From the NCBI GenBank assembly GCA_910890315.1, contig CAJVGD010000002.1, positions 2,232,001-2,296,000 on the forward strand: a stretch of DNA of 64,000 nucleotides. The letters run 5' to 3'. The stretch comes from Serendipita indica DSM 11827 (Eukaryota > Basidiomycota > Agaricomycetes > Sebacinales > Serendipitaceae). The translations under genes and the position numbers were made by a program. The first letter of the stretch is position 1. Each line of letters starts with the position of its first letter. Of the stretch, positions 35,078 to 46,970 are shown piece by piece. The notes beneath the pieces were generated by a model. It made no database searches and was not told where the DNA came from. It saw only the letters and a program-made list of their open reading frames with translations.

Positions 35078-35850
35078 ATGTCTGCCGCTCAAAATATCCA
35101 GAATCACCCAATGTACCAACAGGCCTCGCAAAAGGCCCAGTATTATCACTCTCAGCTCGATAAAGAGGTCAGTCTCTCGTCTTTTTTTCGTCTGCCAGCG
35201 TGGCCCAGAGCACCACGCGCTCGTGTTCCCGGCCTCGTGCAGTCGCCCCGTCGTCACCCACCCTTATCGTCACGCAAGCAGCTCACTGACGACGCCCTCA
35301 TGTAGCTCGGAAAATATCCCATCCTCAACAATATCGAACAGCGCACTCAGGTCCCCAAGACGTTCCTCGTCATCGGAGCTGCCGTGCTCATGTCCCTCTT
35401 AATTTTCATCAACGCTCTTGCCTCGCCCGTCTCCAACCTTGTCGGATGGGCTCTCCCTGCCTATCTTTCCTTCAAGGCTATCGAATCCCCCGCCCATGAA
35501 GATGATATCCAGTGGTTGACTTATTGGGTCGTCTTTGGCTTCTTCAACTTCCTCGAGTCGTTTGCCCTCCGCGCAGTTCTCTACTACTTCCCCTTCTACT
35601 ATGCTTTCAAGACCATCTTTGTCCTCTGGCTCCAGCTCCCCGCTACAAAGGTATGTGGCTTGCTGCGGCTTTACGTGTCCCGGGCTCTTTGACTCACTTT
35701 CACATGTAGGGCGCTCGCACCTTCTACGTTAACGTCCTCCGCCCCATCATGGCCCAGGGCGCCAAATCCACAAAGGGATCCTACTCCGCTCCCGAGACTG
35801 CCACCGCTGATGACCTCCGCGCAAAGGTCCACACCGCGACCGAGTACTAG
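35078..35850 (+). CDS. YOP1: ER-shaping protein Yop1/REEP5 (TB2/DP1/HVA22 family)
   Basis: Reticulon-like hairpin protein that curves ER membranes into tubules. Exons 35078-35167, 35306-35650 and 35710-35850 close to 191 residues. Family blocks: YQQASQKAQYYHSQLDKELG, then VPKTFLVIGAAVLMSLLIFI, NLVGWALPAYLSFKAIESP, DDIQWLTYWVVFGFFNFLES (the conserved TYW block), YYFPFYYAFKTIFVLWLQLP and GARTFYVNVLRPIM. The C-terminal tail is short and polar. Intron 1 is 138 bp. Confidence 0.94.
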
Positions 35851-36207
35851 GCATTTTTCGTACTCTGAGCTAGGAAGCGGGACGTGACGACCACGTTGCC
35901 GAATCCATTATGCCACCTTTAATGACCCTTTTCTTTATATCTCTTTTCTCTCCCCAAACGACCACACGTCTTTGCCACCAAAAAGCCCCCTCCCCACTTG
36001 TGACTTGTTACTCGTCTGCATCTTGGATATGTGTCATTGGCGCCTTGACAACTATCATGGGTGGCCCGAGACGTGAGGACGATGGGTGTTTGTACTGCTA
36101 GTTTATGTGTGACGTTTATCCGTGCAATTCATGACTTGGTCCTTATCCCTGTGGCTCAGTGAACGCCCAAGAGTCCCACGCTTGATTGTGGCTGAACAGC
36201 GAGGCAA
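35851..36207. other. Interval between YOP1 and right duplication arm
   Basis: About 360 bp of YOP1 3' flank followed by sequence just outside the duplicated NLR unit. Nothing recognisable. Confidence 0.4.
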
Positions 36208-39200
36208 GCTGGAACCCAGCGATTACTCTAGAGCCACCGGAAATGTAGTGCATAATACCAGCCATTGATGGGCGAGAGCCACATGGTTGCCTAAGTAAGC
36301 GCCTACCAAACTTGATCTGTACCATATAGCAACACGGGGCGCTACAATGCTGCTCGCAGAAAGTCGGTCATCGATGAACTGCTTGCGGATCCTCTGCTTG
36401 GGTACGAGCTCTTTCACGTGAAACATTGCAGATTCACCAATCAATATTGGGTTCTAGACGACGGCGACGAGCGCTGCATGTCCCAATTGGAGATCCTCAA
36501 AGAGTATTTCCACAGATTAGAGATGGACAATCGTGATTCGGCGTACAAAGTCTGCTCCTACTTCAACTTTATCGTTGGTTCGGGTGGTGGCGGGTATGCC
36601 ATTCTCTCCTGTTCCAGATTGCGAGTTTGACTCTTTCTCACATAGCGTGATTGCGATACTGCTTGGAGTTCTTGGTATGGAACTCGATCAGGCTTCCCGT
36701 GCGTTTGGTCAGATATGCCGAGCGACGCTACTGGGAGAGGCCCGTACTCTCGCCCCAGAAGAGCGAACTCGGCGACTGGAGCAGGTTTTCAAAGATATAT
36801 TAGCGGAGCTTCAAGTACCAGAGGATAGAAGACTCAACAGTGACGTCGACTTGGCAGATGGTTGCAAAGTGTGAGCCGTCGTCGATTGCATCCATCCATC
36901 CTAATCAACAATAGAGCAATAGCGTATCAATCAGCAGCGCAACTTGGACAATGCAAACTCTTCCGCAACTATGACAGCCGTCATCGCTCACACAATCCGA
37001 CTATTCTTCAAGCCATGCTAGCTGCTTGGGCTACTCCAGGCCTCTTCTCCTCGACAAAGGTTACTACCGATATTGCGTACGAAGAGGTAGTCAGCGCCGC
37101 GAGTGGGTACAGCAATCCAATCTTTCAAGCCATTCGCGAGGCGTACGAAGGCTATGGCCCTACCCAGCTCGTCTCTTGCATTCTCAGTCTGGGTTCCGGA
37201 AGTCATGTTCTACGGATTCCCGAAAAGGGGTACAAGGCCATGGTGGCGCGCTATGCGCGAGATGCGGCTCTGACGGCGGATGACGCCCAGCGACGGCTGG
37301 GTGGTAGTGGCAAATATTTTCGACTGTCTGTCACACCGGCGATTGAGGATGACTTGATCACTGAGGATAACCCCTTGGGGGTGATTGCGTCCGGCACGTC
37401 GTCCTATCTCTCGTTGAGTCACCAAGACCAACTGGTTGATACATGCCTAAATATGGCAACCATGAAAGGCGGTGTAGATCTTGAAGCACTCGGTATGTTC
37501 AGGACTAGATTTATCGTCTCGTACTGACCTTTCAACTAGCACAAGTGCGAACGGAAATGACCGCTTCGACGCATGGTCTCCCACCACTTTCTCCGTTCTT
37601 TGTGAGGCGCCAGGAGCCAACAGTTCGCATCTTTGAAGGGGTAGTTCGTGGTCGTACACTCGGCCAAACCGTTATGGTCATCTCGGGGCTAGGTGGAAGC
37701 GGAAAGACGCAGCTTTGCATCCAGTTTGCGCTACAATACGGTGACCTGTGAGTTTTTCTTATATTTATACATACTGGTGACTGATTGAGACAAGGTTTCA
37801 GCACGTCCTATTTATTGATGCATCTTCTGCAAAGAGTATCGAGGATGGACTTTTGGCCCGGGTAGGATCGGTCATACCATCTTTCCGTGGCATCGACTTT
37901 CGCGATGCCATGGACATGCTTGAGAATCCAAATAGCAAACTCACCGCCCGCTGGCTCATCATTTTCGATAATGCCGACGACGACAGCGTGAGCATTCAAG
38001 ACTACATGCCGAATTGCCGGCATGGCTCGATCATCATCACAACCCGGAATCCATCATTAGGGAGCCTTGCTCCTGAAACTCATCTCGTTCTCGATGTCAT
38101 GTCGGGAGAGGAGGCCACAAATGCCCTCCTTTCATCCGCATTGGCAGCCACCGAGGAGAGGACACCCAGACACAAAGAGATGGCGAGTAAGATTGTCGAG
38201 CAGCTGGGCAATCTCCCAGTTGCTGTCGTTCAAGCTGGATGCTACATCAAGAAGCAGCGCTGCTTCTGGGATTACCTTACACGTCTCAATGCGAACCGCA
38301 CCAAACTTTTACGTCATATCACAATCCAACGAGACAAACTCAAATATAATCATGGGGCATATAACGCATTCGATACCACGCTTCGCGTGCTTTCGCTACG
38401 AGCGCTCAATCTCCTCAGCATTCTCTCCTGCATGCATTTCACCAACATCCCTCGCGAATTATTCATTCTCGCTGCGACGTACCGTTTCGAATACCAGCCC
38501 TTTGATCTCGCGCCACGGTCTGATGAATTCCATCAGTCCGTGTCGCTCCTGCAAGAGACGCTATCTCCGAGTCAAGACCCGAGATTGTACGAGAGTGATC
38601 TGGAGGAGGTATTGGATGAACTGTATCAGTACTCACTGGTCAGCTTTGTTCCGGTGCACTCTTGGATTACCATTCGCCTGCATCCATTACTTCATTCGTG
38701 GGCCGGCGATCGACTGACGGCCCAAGAACGTGGGATGTTTCGCGCAGTTACCGCCAGGCTGCTCGCCTCTTGCACAAATGACGTCGATTCGCATATTCGA
38801 ACCCATATATCGCCGCATGTCACGGCTCTCATGCCATTTATGGCAGATCTTCATATCAATGAACGTGCTGCACTCTGCCGATCAATCAGAGAGGACGGGA
38901 AATACACTCTGCTGGTCTCGACGTGGGAGGCCATTCACGCCGAGGTTGAAAAGGCCTACGGCGACAAAGACATGCGAACCAGCACAGCAGCGCTAGAGTT
39001 GGCTGATGCATATGGGCAAAACGGGGATACTCCAAAGATGGAGGAGATGGAGCGTGCACTGGTGGCCAGCCGCTCTGCCATGCATGGTTCCGAAAGCCTA
39101 GAAGCCATGGGCGCACTCCTCAACCTCGCGCGTACTCTCGCATACTACAAGAGCGAGTATAAAGAGGGAGAAGAAGCGGCAAGAAAGACCCTTGAAGTTC

Positions 39201-40265
39201 GCAGGAGGATCCTGGGGCGGAACCACCTCGACATCTACGAGTCTCTATACACCCTCGGTTCAATTCAGCGTCTGAACAAGCAATATTCAGAAGCAGTGGC
39301 GACATTTCTTGAAGCTGTCGCCATGTCTACAACTCTCCTTGGGCGAGACCATCGCCAAACCTTCAATGCATTGCGCATGCTTGCCGCTTGCTATGAAGGG
39401 CAAAAGAATCCCGACGCACGAACAATTATGCAAGACCTGTATGACACAAGAGAGAAGGTACTTGGTCCAAAGCACCCTGAGACGCTCACAAGTCTTCATC
39501 AACTTGGAGAATCGTGCTACAATATCGGCGACACCGCACAAGCCGGTACGGGTCCTCTTTTCGGATTTACGGCAAACTGATCTGTGTCCTAGAGGAATTT
39601 TTTAGACGAGAGCTCAGAATTAGACGAGAAAGCGACGGGCCTCAAAGCACCACAACCATCACTGCCATCCACTGGCTTGGATGTGCTCTCTATCAGCAAG
39701 AAAACTATTCAGAAGCCGAGGAATTCTTCAGAGAAGAAGCTATTGCACGCTCTGCCCGCGGCCTCGACTCGATGAATGCAAAGTTTTGGCTCGCCGCCAC
39801 GATTTTCTTGCAACGACAAGAATCAAAGGAAGCCGAGCAGCTTTTCAGGGAGTATACAAACCACTTCAAGGAAGCTCATCCCGAGCCACACGCCAACGTT
39901 AGCGATGGCCTATATTGGACTGGCCGCTCCATGCTTGCTCAGGCAGAATACGCAGAGGCCGTAAGCTTATTCGAGGAAAGCATTTCCATGTGGTCCCAGC
40001 TGGGATCTGAGAATAATGCAAATGCGGTTCATGCCAAGCAGCTTCTCAAGAAAGCGCAACAAAGACTCAAGCAATCCCAAGAAGTGTCATCAGCGTGACT
40101 AATCAAACGCTGAGACTAGTGGTAATCGGGCTGTTTATCCTGTATCATGTACTTTCTCGATCATCTGTTCACGACCCAATTTAGTCCAACAGGGCTCTCC
40201 TCTGCACATTTGTTAGGTTATGGGAATATCATAGCTGAACCATGCTTTGTTTTGCCTCTCGTATC
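36208..40265 (+). repeat. Right arm of the ~4 kb inverted gene duplication
   Basis: Counterpart of 7400-11455 in opposite orientation; carries the second patatin/NB-ARC/TPR gene. Similarity begins abruptly at about 36208 and fades after about 40265. The spacer between the arms is about 24.75 kb and contains unique genes. Confidence 0.85.
36330..40098 (+). CDS. NLR-like protein: degenerate patatin domain, NB-ARC, TPR (copy 2)
   Basis: Paralogue of the gene at 7565-11330. Exons 36330-36593, 36646-36870, 36915-37492, 37540-37747, 37795-39545 and 39593-40098; exons two to six have exactly the same lengths as in copy 1, and the first resolved exon differs by one codon. The start codon lies in an unresolved upstream exon. 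Patatin-like part: DDGDERCMSQLEILK, GSGGGG elbow and SAASGYSNP, so the Ser/Asp dyad is missing as in copy 1. NB-ARC: GLGGSGKTQ, RWLIIFDNADD, GSIIITTRNPS, LGNLPVAV. TPRs run from about residue 790 to the end. The last intron, 39546-39592, is 47 nt and breaks the frame if retained, unlike the 51-nt intron of copy 1. By hand count the copies differ at about 9% of patatin, 7% of NB-ARC and roughly 24% of TPR residues. Confidence 0.85.
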
Positions 40266-40390
40266 TCGTATACTGACATCAAACTGCTACTTGTATCAGT
40301 CAAGGCCTGGAATGCAGAAACGGGTTCTTTGAATCTCCAGGAATTATACTATCAAATGTGTCAACACACATACAGGGTCGATCGTAGAGA

Positions 40391-43235
40391 TTATTTCGTG
40401 GTAGCGTCGAGCTCGATACTGTCAGCAAGAGCTTGAGCTCCTGTGCCTGCGCTGGGAAGCGGTTCGGAGGTGGTGGACTCCATCGTGTCCTTCTTTACCT
40501 CCGCCTCTGCCCTCTTCGCAGCCACATCGCTCTCGCTCTGCTTTGGAGCAGTAGAGGGCTCTCCATTGTCCACCTTCGGCTTCTTCTTTGGCTCCTTCAC
40601 CTTCTTCACTTTCTCCTTGACGGCTGCAACGAGGCCGTCGCCACTAGTTGATGCTTCAGCACCCGTTTCGGATGCAACGTTTGCCTTTTTCCCTCCTGCC
40701 TTTCCCTTCCCTTTAGACCCAGTCGCTCCCCCTGAAGACTGAGCATTGGCTGCGGGAGGAGCGCTACTCCCAAACTTTGTTCGCCATTCCTCGGTCTTCT
40801 TCCCCTCCTTATCGTCAATCATAGTGAAGAGATAGTCCGGAGTGCCCAGGACGTGGCCTCCGAGGAGATCAATCGAGAAGCCAGCACCCTCTGTTCCGGC
40901 TTCTCCTTCCGCGATACCATCTGGGATACTGCGCAAAGGTGCATTGAGCTGTTGACAGATGCTCCTTTCGGTGGAAGGCATAAACGGTCCGATCATGGCA
41001 CTCAGGATCCAGACGAGGTTGAGAGCCCGCGAGACCACTTGTGCGCATCTCTCGGGCTGCTCTGTGAGGAGGCGATTGCTGAGACCTGCGCTCTGGAGGT
41101 AGAGATTGCCACGTGCCGATAGCTGCATCACCACTTGAACGGCTTCGCGGATGCGTACAGCATCCATGAGTGTGTTATATGTATGAATGAGCTTATTGAC
41201 ATCAGCGACGAATGTGTAGTCCTCTGAGTCTTCGGGTAGCCTCAGAGGTCCGGGGGCATCCCCGGGTGGGATGGTGCTCTGGAATTTGGCGACGGTGAAC
41301 TTGATGATACGGTTGACAAAGTTTCCGAAACTACCGAGGGTCGGTATGGGTGATGAAACGGGAATTAGACATACTTATTTAGCAATACGCCGTTGTTTGC
41401 AGCAATCTGAAAGAAGTGATTAACCGGTCAGCTCCTGAGATGATGAATTGCTTACAAAGTCACTCCACGAGAACATAGAGTCTCCGGTCTCAGGTCTGTT
41501 TGCCAGGAGGTAGTATCGCCATACAGACGAGGGGACGCCGGTCTCCTGAGCTTGCGTGCCAAATACTCCGAGGTTGCGCGACTTGGAGAACTTGCCGCCT
41601 TCATAATTAAGGAATTCGGTACCAGACACATGATGAAGCATTGTCCATGGTCGTCCATCGCCAATCAGCATACTCGGGAAGAACACGGTGCTTGAAGAAA
41701 GTTAGGCTACCCATAGAGATCACAAGTAGATGAATACTTGCTGGAAATAGATGTTATCCTTTCCCATGAATTGGAACAGCTTGACTTTATCGGGGTTAAA
41801 CCACCATTGCTTCCACTCGGCTGTAAGGTTGGCAGTTATACTTGGATATCCCAGTGGCGCATCAAACTATATAACGTTAGCTTTTATTAAGACAAAGTTT
41901 GCGCCGCCTAACCCAGCAGTCTACGCGAACATGAGTTTGCGAAGGAGTTCGGAAAGGGAAACGTACAGATAACTTTGCTCTCCGTGCCCTGTTCATCGAC
42001 ACCCCCTCCAGCCGGAACCGGAACGCCCCATTTCAGGTCTCTTGTAATTGCAGATGGCTTGAGACCCAGCTTGAGTCTACTGTCAATGATTTCTCCTTGT
42101 GTATTAATAACGGCGTTTGGTGCCCATTTTCCCTTCTTCCATGACTGCTTGATCCACGCTTCTGTCTTTGGCTGAATGGCGTCTAGTCGAAGGTACATAT
42201 GAGTCGAAGCTTTCGTCACAACTTTGTGAGACGTATTGTCCACACAGCGAGGATTGATGAGCTCAATGGCATCGAGAGTTCTTGAGCAGCCATCACATTG
42301 ATCCCCACGCGCATCCTAAAGCCATTCAGCATACTCGCGGACGGAAGTCCCAGGCGTACCGGGTAGGAGCAATAAGGGCAAGTTCCCTCAGCAAATCGAT
42401 CTGCTAGGAACCTATGGATATCAACAAGAGTAGAGAAAGAAGATTCGGGATTTCACTTTTGATCGTCTTCGCAGTAGAGCTGCAATGTCTCCTTTCTCTC
42501 CAGCAACTGATTCTTGCGCAAGTTTACGAATACTTCTTGCGTTACTCTGTGAGACGTCAGAGATGTCCGTGTTTGACGAGATATCATACTCAGTGTGTAA
42601 TGGAGTCGAAGTTCGTCCAAAGTAGTCGAAGCTGGATCAAATTGAGCTTCGCCAGAGAAAAAAACGCAATTGGGTTACTCGAGTTCAAACCAGTCGTATG
42701 TACTCTTGTGTACTTTCCAGTAATGGTCGCACAACTCCTTTGGTGTCTTGCCTTCCTTCATAGCCTGGCGCTCTGTTGCGGTTCCGTACTCGTCCGTGCC
42801 GCAAATGTAGAGCGTGTTTCGATTCTTTGCACCTAGCAGGATAACCGTTGGCGGACATGATACATGAATCGATAGGAGCTTACGATTGTATCTGAGATTC
42901 GGTAAGCGTCTGGTATATCATTATAGTCTGATTACTCACCTACTAAAGACATCGGCACTCAGAGTACTCCCAATGATGTTCCCTATGAATCATTCAGCGC
43001 ATGAGTGACCTCCGAGCGCCCGATCGGAGCCCATACGAACCCAGGTGTGGCATGTTATTGCAGTACGGAAGCGCAGAAGTGATCAAAACGTTTGGCTCTC
43101 CATCCTTTGGCAATCTATGCAGGGAGCGTCACGCTATAGCCGCCTTCTGAACGGGAGGATGACTCACGGGACCTCCCCATTGACCCGCTGCTTGCGCAGT
43201 AGACCGGGCGCATCACGCAATTTTTGTTCGGCCAT
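40391..43235 (-). CDS. MES1: Cytosolic methionyl-tRNA synthetase
   Basis: Charges tRNA-Met in the cytosol. From the ATG at 43235 ([16 protein letters not shown]) a short intron leads to [20 protein letters not shown], carrying the class I HIGH signature as PHLG. Next come [20 protein letters not shown], the zinc knuckle region CPYC...CDGC (about 42250-42400), [29 protein letters not shown], and the KMSKS loop as [13 protein letters not shown]. The anticodon-binding domain follows. The last 150 residues are a Lys/Ala/Glu/Ser-rich tail ([12 protein letters not shown]) of the kind that binds tRNA non-specifically or tethers to Arc1-like partners. About ten short introns. The stop is at 40391. 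LTA4H lies 135 bp upstream on the same strand. Confidence 0.92.
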
Positions 43236-43369
43236 TGTGGTAATGATCTCCCGTGGCGCTATCGAAATCGAGTCCAAGGCTCGCAACGGCTGTTTGGCCA
43301 AACAATGCCACTCATATTTCAGAATGATAACGAGCAGGAACAGATAAAAGGGGATAGACAGAAGCCAAT

Positions 43370-46068
43370 CTACGCATATTTGACATCGGAGATGTTAAGA
43401 TCCTAATGGTTGTGAACACTTAAAAGCTCAATGGTAAAGAAGAGAGAGACGTACCTTTGCAATCATCTTACGTGCAATAGGATGAAACGATGTCTGGTTC
43501 GCCTCAAACGTCTTCACTGCAAGTCCTTGATCTACTTGGTACAATAACCTGAAGATTGGACGACAGAACTTCATTCGTCCCTTGAGACTTGATGGATCAA
43601 CGACCCAGTTGGCTGCAGACTGTGCAAAGTCCTTTGCAGCTGGTGAAACCAGCGCGACTTCAAACCACCGTAATCCGACTTCGGCGTTCTTCGAGTCGTT
43701 GAAGCCGTAAATGCTTGCGAGCGCGTGAATATGAGTGCTTGGAAGTGGCTCCAGCACCTCGAGTTTCTCCAGAAAGACGACTGTGTTTGATTAGACGAGG
43801 AACATGAACAGGGCTTGTCTTACTTAGCTGATTGGTGTTCCATCCCTGAATATCCGTTGCGTTGAACGGAAGATCCTTTGCGTCTGTTGTGCGAGACTTA
43901 TCCCATTTGGCAGCCAGCTGCATGATATTAGTGCCTATAGATCGAATATCCTTTGATTCACCTCGTATGCTTGGGCTGCGAGTGTTGTATCGTACTCCAT
44001 GTTGACCGGTAGATGGAGGCCTTCACCATACAACCAGGCCTGTCCATCCGTTAGCGTCACTCAAATTAGCTAAACATCCACTGACATCCCAATCAACTGC
44101 GTCTAAGATGGCGATCTTTTCGTCCCCTCCGTTGGCTTTAAAGTAAGAGTAAAGGTGGTTCTTCCAGTCGGCTGTTGCAATGCTCTGCCCATCAAACGTC
44201 TCGACGTAATTCCGAGCATACTTCAAGAAGACATCAAGGCCGCCTAACTGCCGCTCTAAATTCAATCAGTAGGAGCGAGTCTTGTAGACAGATCAATACC
44301 TAAGTAGAGCAGAAAGTTTGCCCCCTTCTCGTAGGGAATCGAAGAGTACGCGTCTATGGGATAATCAGTGTGAAACTTGAAGACAAAAGACAACGGCACC
44401 ATCTGGGTCCTATCGTAATCCTCAGTCCCATTCCTTGACAGAGTTTGATACTCACCTCTCCGTATTGAAAGTCAATAACCAGTCGCTGATACTTAGGCCG
44501 AGATTCGTAGCTCTTGAGAGAATCTATGAGAGCTTTTGCTCCGATGATGAACGAAAAGTCGCGTGCCAGCGGTCCATGAAGGACTTGTTGGAGAACTCGT
44601 TCAAAGTACGTTGTCCACCCTTCGTTCAGCCAGAAAGAAGAAGCGTCTTTTTGTCTGTCAAAGTCAGGATCGCCGCTAAACACGTTCGTCTCGCGTACGT
44701 GATTCCATTGCCAAAGTAGCTGTGCGTGAGTTCATGGCTGGAGATGCGGTTAGCGCGAGGTCTTTTCTATTTGAATGACGCACGCAACAACATCGACCAA
44801 TGCACGATCACCAGAGAGAAGTGCTTCAAAAGTCAACGCTCTTATTTGTAGGACTCGGCGGGTGCTTACTCGGAGTCAAAAACGTGAGGCATGCTTATGA
44901 AATGTGAGGACTGATTAACACCAGTATACGAGTACACGCACCGTTTTCCATACCTCCATATGGAAAGCTTGGGGGGAGAACGAGGATGTCGTACACTCCC
45001 CATCGATAGGGGGTGAGAATATTCTCGGCCTCTGAGACGAATCTATTTAATGTTAAGTCAATAATCCATGAATCAAGTCCAGGCTAACTTGGTTGTATCT
45101 TCACTAAACTCCCAGAAACAACGATCCATCATCTCCGGTTCTGTCCATACACCGCTCGTCCAAGTCGCATTTGGTGGCGTTTTGAATCCTTTGTAAGCAA
45201 TGTTACCCGCAGCTATCGCTAAAATGTACGACGCAAGAGGTGTCGGTTGCTTATACTTGTATTCGACAACGTCCTTGCCGAGTTCTTTGCCATCATGAAT
45301 CGGACCAGTGGATGGAGGCGATACTCGAATGGCAGACATAACGACAGGAAGGACTGAAGTGACTGATGCAGTGTACGTCTATGGGGAGATGAACCGAAGG
45401 CATTTCTAAAGGCTTATACTTACGATCTTCACCGAGGGTGAGTCTTTCAATGGTGAGCGCGGTCGATTTAGGTCAAAGCATACATACCTTGCAATGGAGC
45501 TATGCTCCTTGCGTATATTGGCTGACACTGGCTGAATAGATAGCCGAATTGCTTGCCCGCAGTTTGCCTGGACCGATCAGAAGCGAAACAAGTATCAAAG
45601 AGAGCGCATACTCTTTGTCAAGCCATTGCAAAGCAGTGCATTTGTCCGTAGTCTCGTAGAATATTGTGACGATCACTTCGTCGCCCTTGTTTGCGACTGA
45701 TGGCAAAGGAATCGTCAGTGCACGACCCATTACTTCGTGGTGGTCCCCAAGGTGAAACTATTGGGTGACAATTAGCGGGCTTCGATTGAGACTTGCAACT
45801 GAGCCACCTTGGTGCTTGTACCGCCGACTTCGACCTTTGAGATCTCAAGGTAGGATGTGTCCAGACTATCGGCAGATCAGAAAGGCTCAACAAGACACAC
45901 GCTTTCTACTGACACGACCTCCTTGACCTCGTCCTGTCTCGCTCGAAGGTGGACCCCAGCCGATCCAGAGATCTTCTTCGCTTTCCAGTCCAGATTCCAT
46001 GTAAAATCTACATGATAATTTGCAATGGCTGTATAATTTGACTGTGTCGTCGGGTCTGTCGCCGTCAT
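43370..46068 (-). CDS. LTA4H: Leukotriene A4 hydrolase-type M1 aminopeptidase
   Basis: Zinc aminopeptidase/epoxide hydrolase of the M1 family (yeast Lap2). Start ATG at 46068 ([20 protein letters not shown]), then [20 protein letters not shown]. Family blocks: [19 protein letters not shown]; the substrate motif in FPYGGMEN; the zinc site [11 protein letters not shown] with the third ligand in [13 protein letters not shown] (HExxH-x18-E); and the Arg/Lys-rich C-terminal helical domain with [20 protein letters not shown] and [15 protein letters not shown]. The stop is at 43370 after a final exon encoding [10 protein letters not shown]. The protein sits head to head with the Nudix gene. About ten introns; I did not set every boundary. 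Confidence 0.9.
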
Positions 46069-46188
46069 TCTAGATGTGGGTGAGCTCCAAGCTTGGAGGG
46101 TAGCCATATGGACCAAGTTCCGCCCGGCTTGGAAGAAATACTCGACGGCAAGAACCACAAACTTTTCCTTCAAGGTGGAAACGAGACA

Positions 46189-46970
46189 TGGATGGGTTTT
46201 CCAGCCGTTAAACGGTTCACCAACGCGTTCATTCTCGACGAAGTCAACGATAAGGTTGGCCGGATTCATCGAACAGATGCGATTCTCATCTTGCTATAGA
46301 TCTTGCTTGGTTACAAAAAGCGAGGCTTTGCACAGGGAATGTAAAGCCCTTGAATCAGCTCGGATCCGTGACTCGTTGCTCACGACTGTGATAGATACAA
46401 TGGGTTTGGCGGGAAAGTGGACATTGGAGAAACACCTCTCCAGGCAGCACACCGTGAACTAGAGGTAAATCTGGGACTCTGCTTAGCGCAATATTAAAAG
46501 TTGTGCAGGAAGAAGCAGGAGTACAAGCACCGCTCCAGTGGTTCGGAGCACTTCTATTCTACCAGACAGATCATGAATACGCGCATTACATAGATCTTTA
46601 CCGCGCGAACTCGTGGTCCTCCGAACCCATAGAGTCAGTCCATTGTCTATACCTTGTCATCTTCTAACAATCAAGTAGAACAGAGGAAATGAAACCGAGA
46701 TGGTTCGCTTTGCCAGATCCTAGTACCGACATGATTCAACTGGCAGAACGACTCTCACGAGAAGAAACCTCTGAAGGCGAGACCCACGTGGAAATAGTTC
46801 CTCTTCACAAGATGTGGAGGGACGACTTGCTATGGATGCCTCTGATGATTTCAAATAAACCGTTCGTGGGTAGAGTCGACCTGGTTCAAGACTCTGCACC
46901 CAAGGCAGGCTCACCGTCGGAACTTCTTCACCCGCTGGCCAAGTGGTGGATCGCGACCATAGTTGACTAA
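46189..46970 (+). CDS. MTH1-like Nudix hydrolase
   Basis: Predicted 8-oxo-dGTP/2-OH-dATP diphosphatase that cleans the nucleotide pool. Exons 46189-46254, 46300-46340, 46395-46464, 46509-46633 and 46679-46970 close to 197 residues. After FTNAFILDEVNDKILLGYKK and RGFAQGIYNGFGGKVDIGE comes the complete Nudix box, GKVDIGETPLQAAHRELEEE followed by AGV (G-x5-E-x7-REL-x-EE-x-G-V). Next are LQWFGALLFYQTDHEYAHYI and EEMKPRWFALPD, as in MTH1. The C-terminus is about 40 residues longer than human MTH1. The open frame continues upstream to an ATG at 46093, only 24 bp from the LTA4H start on the other strand; I chose 46189 because MTH1 proteins start a few residues before the first strand. Confidence 0.85.
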
